Origin: JAIOSM01 sp964565415
Lineage (GTDB): Bacteria > Desulfobacterota > Desulfobacteria > Desulfobacterales > Desulfobacteraceae
Direction: 5' to 3'
NCBI GenBank assembly: GCA_964565415.1
Contig: CAZMEX010000006.1
Coordinates: forward strand, 1-64,000
Length of the DNA stretch: 64,000 nucleotides
Part shown: positions 60,116-64,000 of the stretch, piece after piece
Position numbering within the stretch: position 1 is the first letter of the stretch
Layout: every line of letters begins with the position of its first letter
Program-made: the position numbers and the translations under genes
The notes under the pieces: generated by a model
What the model was told of the DNA's origin: nothing
Seen by the model: only the letters and a program-made list of their open reading frames with translations
The model's database searches: none

Positions 60116-60877
60116 ATGGAACTTAAGAAAATTTTTATCCCTTCCATGGGTGTTGATTTAGTCTTTAATCTAAACTCCCTTACCCCCTATGCCAGATCAT
60201 CAATTATTTATGATATTAATTACAATGACAATACTGTTATTATAGCTCAACCATTAAACCCTGTTACACTGAATGCTGACTATGATGAAATGCACTTAAC
60301 CGTTGTTATAAAGGGGGAAAAAGGCAGGGTTAGAGTTGGCGTTAAATGTAAGCCTGTAAAATTAATAAAAGCATATAAACTTGCCGGGAACAAGAGTGTT
60401 GCAGCTATACAACTCAAATACTTTCATCCCATAACTAAAGCAGCAAATATCCGTGCTGCATATAGGTTGCAATTGGGTAATCATTTTTTGATTACCGGCA
60501 AAATTATTTTTCTTGACCAGGAGTATGTAACAAGAAAAGATTTTGTTTTTCGTGATGTTTCATTTGCCGGGGTGGGAATCATATGTCCCAGAAAAGTTAA
60601 CTTAAAAATAAATGAGCTTACCAGGATCAAAGTACACCAAACAGTTAAAATTGGTATGATTCTTCAAAAAAAGACAAAAGATAATACATCAGAAAGGAAA
60701 CCTGTCGCAATTATTCCTGCTAAAGCAGAAGTTACAAGAAAAAATATCGATTTTTCCGAAAGCCATATTTTGATTGGTATGAAATTTATCAATATATCTT
60801 CTGAAAAAGAGGGTTCTTTAAATACATTTATCCATGAAGCACAGGTGGATGAACTTCAGAGGCTTTCCAGACTTTAA
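60116..60877 (+). CDS. PilZ-domain protein
   Basis: This 253-residue cytoplasmic protein has an N-terminal beta domain (VFNLNSLTPYARSSIIYDI, VVIKGEKGRVRVGVKCKPVK), like YcgR-type flagellar brake proteins. The PilZ domain has the c-di-GMP motif RAAYR and the D-x-S-x-x-G segment RDVSFAGVGIICP. It would respond to c-di-GMP, possibly acting on motility or surface glycan. The ATG follows the terminator by a few bases and has no Shine-Dalgarno. It ends with a 4-base convergent overlap with exonuclease I. Confidence 0.75.
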   Translation: MELKKIFIPSMGVDLVFNLNSLTPYARSSIIYDINYNDNTVIIAQPLNPVTLNADYDEMHLTVVIKGEKGRVRVGVKCKPVKLIKAYKLAGNKSVAAIQLKYFHPITKAANIRAAYRLQLGNHFLITGKIIFLDQEYVTRKDFVFRDVSFAGVGIICPRKVNLKINELTRIKVHQTVKIGMILQKKTKDNTSERKPVAIIPAKAEVTRKNIDFSESHILIGMKFINISSEKEGSLNTFIHEAQVDELQRLSRL

Positions 60878-62316
60878 TGCCCTGCTTCCACTCCATGCTG
60901 CATTGCTTTGATATAGCCCTGCAGCCAATCTAAAATTTCCTTTTGTTCACCATCCAATGCAAGCTTACGAGTCTCTTCCAGCTCTTTTAGTGCATTCTCA
61001 CAATTTAATTTAGTATCATTTTTAAACCCCTTCACTGCCTTGCTTGTTTTGGATGATCGAAGTTTTTTCATTAATTCATTATATTCAGCAAATTGTTCAG
61101 GTTCAGGTAGCTTGGAAGAATAATTTCTCTGGATGATTCTTTGGGCAAGAATTTTAACTCTCTCACTGCCCATGGTTTCTGTCACTAAAATTTTCCCATC
61201 AAGGTTTGCGTTCTTGAAATCCAGGATATCTTTTTTCTCATGGTTATTAAAAAAACCATTTTGGTAGAGACCGGCATCGGGATCAAGATCAGGGATGAAC
61301 AGATACTGAAACTCAATATGAAAATTGATAATTTTAAAGAAATCATCAATATTGTTTGAAATGGCTCTAAGGTTAGCTTCTGCCTGTTGCACACTCTCAT
61401 TTGTGAGTCTTTCATAAAATCTAGCTTTTGCAGGGAGAATTATGGGCAGGTCACCATATCTCTTTCTTATCACTAAAGAGGTAGATTCTTCAGGGTTTGA
61501 GACAAAAGAGAGTATATCTGTCTCATCAAGCCTCAACCACAAATTCTGATTTGAATACTTTGTGGATTTGCCAATATTAATTACCAATGCCATATAATTT
61601 TTATCAGGACCTAATCTATGGGACACCATAATACCAAGTTTAAATGCCTGGCCTTTTAAATTTAGGCAATTTTCAATTTTGCTGATTCTCAACTCATCTT
61701 TTTGTTTACTGAAAAAATCCATTGCATAATTATAAATTTTTTGTTCCCTTGAAAAAATTCTGGCAAGGTTAAAAGTTGCCTCAACATCTGCCATTGCTTC
61801 ATGGGCTCTGCCTGATACTGTAAGGGAATTTTTATTGCTTATCTTTTCAAGTTTAAAACTAATTTTTCCATCATTGTAAGGCCACTCAATGATCTCAGGC
61901 TTAAAAAGATAAAAAAGAGTAGCAAGGGGAAAGATATCCATACGGGAGCATCTGTTTTTATATTGGTGGGTGTATGGGTCCAGCAGATTTCTATAAAACG
62001 AAAACCTCAAAAATTCATCATCAAATTTAAGAGTATTGTAGCCAAGGCTCACAGTTTCAGGTTTGTTAACTATTTTATGTATCTTTTTGCAAGCTTCATA
62101 TTCTGGCAGACCAGCTTTCAAGTCTTCATGGGAAAGTCTGTGGATAATAAATGCCTGAGGAGACGGGACAATATCAGGTCTCAACTGTATTGTTACAGAG
62201 TCACGTTCTATCTCATTGAAGTTTTGGTCACATCTGATACAGGCAAAAGTAAGGATCTGGTCAAAGGCAGGGTTCAATCCACTGGTTTCAATGTCATAGA
62301 ACAAATAGGTCTTCAT
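60874..62316 (-). CDS. sbcB: Exonuclease I (SbcB)
   Basis: This 480-residue 3'-5' ssDNA exonuclease of the DEDD superfamily has FYDIETSGLNPAFDQILTFA (Asp, Glu), LGYNTLKFDDEFLRFSFYRN (Asp) and SGRAHEAMADVEATFNLARI (Asp and His). Exonuclease_C-like regions follow, with ILPAKARFYERLTNESV and RNYSSKLPEPEQFAEYNELM. It is best known from gamma-proteobacteria. The start ATG 62316 is preceded by the rpsI terminator, so it has its own promoter or depends on read-through. Confidence 0.9.
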   Translation of the reverse strand: MKTYLFYDIETSGLNPAFDQILTFACIRCDQNFNEIERDSVTIQLRPDIVPSPQAFIIHRLSHEDLKAGLPEYEACKKIHKIVNKPETVSLGYNTLKFDDEFLRFSFYRNLLDPYTHQYKNRCSRMDIFPLATLFYLFKPEIIEWPYNDGKISFKLEKISNKNSLTVSGRAHEAMADVEATFNLARIFSREQKIYNYAMDFFSKQKDELRISKIENCLNLKGQAFKLGIMVSHRLGPDKNYMALVINIGKSTKYSNQNLWLRLDETDILSFVSNPEESTSLVIRKRYGDLPIILPAKARFYERLTNESVQQAEANLRAISNNIDDFFKIINFHIEFQYLFIPDLDPDAGLYQNGFFNNHEKKDILDFKNANLDGKILVTETMGSERVKILAQRIIQRNYSSKLPEPEQFAEYNELMKKLRSSKTSKAVKGFKNDTKLNCENALKELEETRKLALDGEQKEILDWLQGYIKAMQHGVEAGH

Positions 62317-62326
62317 TATTATACAG

Positions 62327-62360
62327 AAAAAAAGGTGAGTATTTTAAAATGCTCACCTTT
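62327..62360 (-). terminator. Intrinsic terminator of rplM-rpsI
   Basis: On the minus strand AAAGGTGAG (62360-62352) pairs with CTCACCTTT (62339-62331), with a 12-base loop, followed by a run of T (62333-62327). It starts 28 bases after the rpsI stop and is 10 bases before the exonuclease I ATG. Confidence 0.75.
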
Positions 62361-62388
62361 TATATATAAAAAAAATTTATATGGCTGA

Positions 62389-62784
62389 TTATCTTTTTGA
62401 AAATTGATAACTTGCCCTAGCACCTTTTTTCCCATACTTTTTACGCTCTTTCATTCTTGAATCACGGGTAAGATATCCATAATCTTTCAAAATACCACGA
62501 AGATCTGAATCAACAAGAAGAAGGGCTCTTGATAAGCCTAATGTTATTGCGCCAGCCTGACCTGAAACACCACCGCCAAGCACCGTGATTTTGATATCAA
62601 ATGCATCCTTTTTCTCAACCAGAGAAAGTGGTGCAGTAAGCATACTTTGTACAGAATCTTGTACAAAATACTCATTCATGTTTTTATTATTAACAATAAA
62701 TTTGCCTTTACCAGGTGTTATCCATACTTTTGCAATGGAACTTTTCCTTTTACCTGTTGCGTAAAATATATTTGTATTTTCCAA
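62389..62784 (-). CDS. rpsI: 30S ribosomal protein S9
   Basis: This 131-residue protein begins MENTNIFYATGKRKSSIAKV and has LGGGVSGQAGAITLGLSRAL and the conserved C-terminal DSRMKERKKYGKKGARASYQ-type tail ending FSKR. The C-terminal Arg reaches the ribosomal P site. It is 27 bases after rplM, in the universal L13-S9 order. Confidence 0.98.
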   Translation of the reverse strand: MENTNIFYATGKRKSSIAKVWITPGKGKFIVNNKNMNEYFVQDSVQSMLTAPLSLVEKKDAFDIKITVLGGGVSGQAGAITLGLSRALLLVDSDLRGILKDYGYLTRDSRMKERKKYGKKGARASYQFSKR

Positions 62785-62811
62785 AGTTTTTTTATATTCC
62801 TTTAAATATTT

Positions 62812-63246
62812 TTATAAATCCACGGTTTCAGGTTTTTGAGCAGCGTGGGGATGCTGATCATTTGCATAAACAAATAATTTATTAGTAAGCTGTCGCCCAA
62901 GTTTATTTTTGGGGAGCATTCCAACAACAGCTTTTCTTACAAGTTCAGTGGGTTTGCGGCTGTGTAATTCACGAGCTGTTTCTGATTTAATACTGCCAAC
63001 ATAACCTGAGTGTCGATAATATTTTTTTCCATCCCACTTCTTTCCTGTGAGGCGGATTTTATCGGCATTAATAACAATTACCCAATCTCCGGTATCAACA
63101 TGGGGAGTGAACAAAGGGTTATGTTTACCTCTGATTCTTCTTGCGACCTCTGATGCAAGCCTGCCAAGTACTTTATCTTCAGCATCAACAACGCACCATT
63201 TCTCTTTGTTATCTGATCTTTTTGCACTATATGTAAATTTATTCAA
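62812..63246 (-). CDS. rplM: 50S ribosomal protein L13 (TTG start)
   Basis: The L13 core has KEKWCVVDAEDKVLGRLASE, RGKHNPLFTPHVDTGDWVIV and KKYYRHSGYVGSIKSETARE. An in-frame ATG at 63288 would add 14 residues (MSNYFFDLN...) not seen in L13, and it would include the Shine-Dalgarno. TTG 63246 has AGGAG at 63261-63257, 10 bases upstream, and gives 144 residues, the family length. A TTGACA/TATAAT cluster lies at 63316-63293. The TTG start is thus favoured by length and ribosome binding site. Confidence 0.9.
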   Translation of the reverse strand: MNKFTYSAKRSDNKEKWCVVDAEDKVLGRLASEVARRIRGKHNPLFTPHVDTGDWVIVINADKIRLTGKKWDGKKYYRHSGYVGSIKSETARELHSRKPTELVRKAVVGMLPKNKLGRQLTNKLFVYANDQHPHAAQKPETVDL

Positions 63247-63292
63247 TTTCCCTATACTCCTGTTCAAATCAAAAAAATAATTCGACATTATT

Positions 63293-63316
63293 ATTATATA
63301 ATCGTAAATATGTCAA
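63293..63316 (-). promoter_or_regulatory. Promoter-like elements upstream of rplM
   Basis: TTGACA (63316-63311) and TATAAT (63298-63293) are both exact matches but are only 12 bases apart, too close to act together. AATAAT or TAATAA slightly further on gives 15-17 bases. I treat the region as a likely promoter with uncertain -10. Confidence 0.4.
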
Positions 63317-63323
63317 GGAAATT

Positions 63324-63737
63324 CTACAATTCAATCTTATTACTCTCTTTTATCTCTTTTTTAGCAAGTTTAATTTTTTCTCTTACTTTTCCACTATCTG
63401 CCTGGCTCGAAGTAGTGCATGATACTTCTGCATTCAATACCCCACCATTTTCCACAATCAAATCTTTGCACTCAACCTTACCTGCACAACTGCCTGTGGA
63501 GAGGATTATTAGTTCCTTGGAAGCAATTAAATCTCCATTAAACTTTCCTCCAACAGTCATACTTGCAACTATTGCCGAGTTGGAATTTACCTCACCATCC
63601 TCTGCAATAACAATAATATCACCTTTAATTTCTCCTTTAATCTTTCCTTTTATTATTAATTTTCCAGTGCTTGAAACAGAGCCTTCAATCATAAGCTCCT
63701 TATCAATAATTGAAAGATTCTTCTTATTCATCTTCAT
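63324..63737 (-). CDS. Bactofilin (polymer-forming cytoskeletal protein)
   Basis: This 137-residue protein contains the beta-helical bactofilin core, seen as repeated short strands with Gly: GSVSSTGKLIIKGKIKGEIK, EVNSNSAIVASMTVGGKFNG and SCAGKVECKDLIVENGGVLN. Flanking tails are short. Bactofilins assemble into non-dynamic filaments and place envelope or cell-wall enzymes. It is the 33-base downstream neighbour of the partial gene at the right edge. Confidence 0.9.
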   Translation of the reverse strand: MKMNKKNLSIIDKELMIEGSVSSTGKLIIKGKIKGEIKGDIIVIAEDGEVNSNSAIVASMTVGGKFNGDLIASKELIILSTGSCAGKVECKDLIVENGGVLNAEVSCTTSSQADSGKVREKIKLAKKEIKESNKIEL

Positions 63738-63770
63738 TTTTCCCCCACTTTATGATTTTTTAAATTATAG

Positions 63771-64000
63771 TTAAAAATCTATAAATAACTTACCAACTTC
63801 TCTATCATTCAAACTTGTAATAATATAATATTGTTTGTCCTGATTATCAATTGAATATTTCTTCATCAAAACGTTTTTACCCGTATCAATAAGATACCCC
63901 CTGTCTTCACCGTTATTATTGTGACGGTTACCAACAAAACCCTTAAAATTAACAATGTATTCAGCCGGATCAACCTTACCGGTTATCATATCAATTATAA
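63771..64000 (-). CDS. C-terminal fragment of an unidentified gene (right edge)
   Basis: The frame is open to position 64000, with no stop, so an ATG at 63989 need not be the start. The visible residues (MITGKVDPAEYIVNFKGFV, YLIDTGKNVLMKKYSIDN, YYIITSLNDREVGKLFIDF) show alternating strands but no recognisable family. It is in the same direction as the bactofilin gene (33 bases apart) and may be cotranscribed. Name and function withheld. Confidence 0.45.
   Translation of the reverse strand, partial: IIDMITGKVDPAEYIVNFKGFVGNRHNNNGEDRGYLIDTGKNVLMKKYSIDNQDKQYYIITSLNDREVGKLFIDF

Noticed and set aside
1..64000. CRISPR arrays, tRNA or rRNA genes, insertion sequences, phage genes
   Set aside because: No regularly spaced repeats, cloverleaf-like sequences with CCA ends, or transposase or integrase motifs were recognised.

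Overview
The window is AT-rich (roughly 36-38% GC by eye), almost fully coding, and didermic: it has a type II secretion system (T2SS), a TonB-dependent receptor, lipoproteins, an OmpA-family protein and capsule or exopolysaccharide genes. The gene content (sigma-54 response regulator, FolE2, archaeal-type Psd next to PssA, bactofilin, CheX, PilZ, an EPS-associated MarR-type regulator) best fits a sulfate-reducing Desulfobacterota (Desulfobacteria, formerly Deltaproteobacteria). That assignment is an inference from gene content; no rRNA is present. I saw no tRNA, rRNA, CRISPR array, insertion sequence, phage gene or replication origin.

Layout. (A) 1-137 is the start of a secreted protein that runs off the left edge. 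(B) 415-45159 is one uninterrupted minus-strand series of about 38 genes, most overlapping or separated by fewer than 30 bases. Read in the direction of transcription (right to left) it holds: a MarR_EPS-type regulator with a palindromic site over its start codon; gspE, F, G and H; a 25-kb glycan locus; gspI, J, K, L, M, C and D; a periplasmic-binding protein, a histidine kinase and a sigma-54 response regulator; a TonB-dependent receptor; and a membrane GT-C/TPR protein. The T2SS operon is thus split between gspH and gspI by the glycan locus, and both junctions are overlapping (apparently translationally coupled) start/stop codons.

(C) The glycan locus (15782-40919) encodes a polyprenyl-phosphate-type GT2, an asparagine synthetase-like amidotransferase, several GT4 transferases, methyltransferases, a Wzx-like flippase, a KpsC/KpsS-like transferase and two nonulosonic-acid modules. 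One module is pseC + pseI. The other is a neuB-like + neuC-like + neuA-like set that also carries a D-2-hydroxyacid dehydrogenase, a DapA/NanA-family aldolase and a methyltransferase. PseB, PseF, PseG and PseH, a polymerase that I can name, and Wza/Wzc export genes are not here. A decayed methyltransferase sits between two paralogous GT4 genes.

(D) 45307-50159 holds an OmpA-family protein, an LPP20-like lipoprotein, a secreted protein of unknown function, an M18 aminopeptidase and a PBP4-type (S13) D-Ala-D-Ala carboxypeptidase. (E) 50156-54869 is a housekeeping operon with a near-consensus promoter: psd-pssA-asd-greA-rpoZ-ttcA-folE2. (F) 55681-58061 is lon-tsaB. (G) 58285-64000 holds prepilin peptidase (which would process the T2SS pseudopilins), CheX, an HU-like protein, a PilZ protein, exonuclease I, rpsI-rplM, a bactofilin and a C-terminal gene fragment.

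How the genes fit together. PilD matures GspG/H/I/J/K; GspE/F/L/M/C/D form the secretion machine; and the embedded locus makes a surface glycan probably carrying nonulosonic acids. Sharing one transcription unit under a MarR_EPS-type regulator suggests that secretion and glycan assembly are co-regulated. The downstream binding protein, kinase, sigma-54 regulator and TonB receptor look like a sensing-and-uptake module for an unknown ligand.
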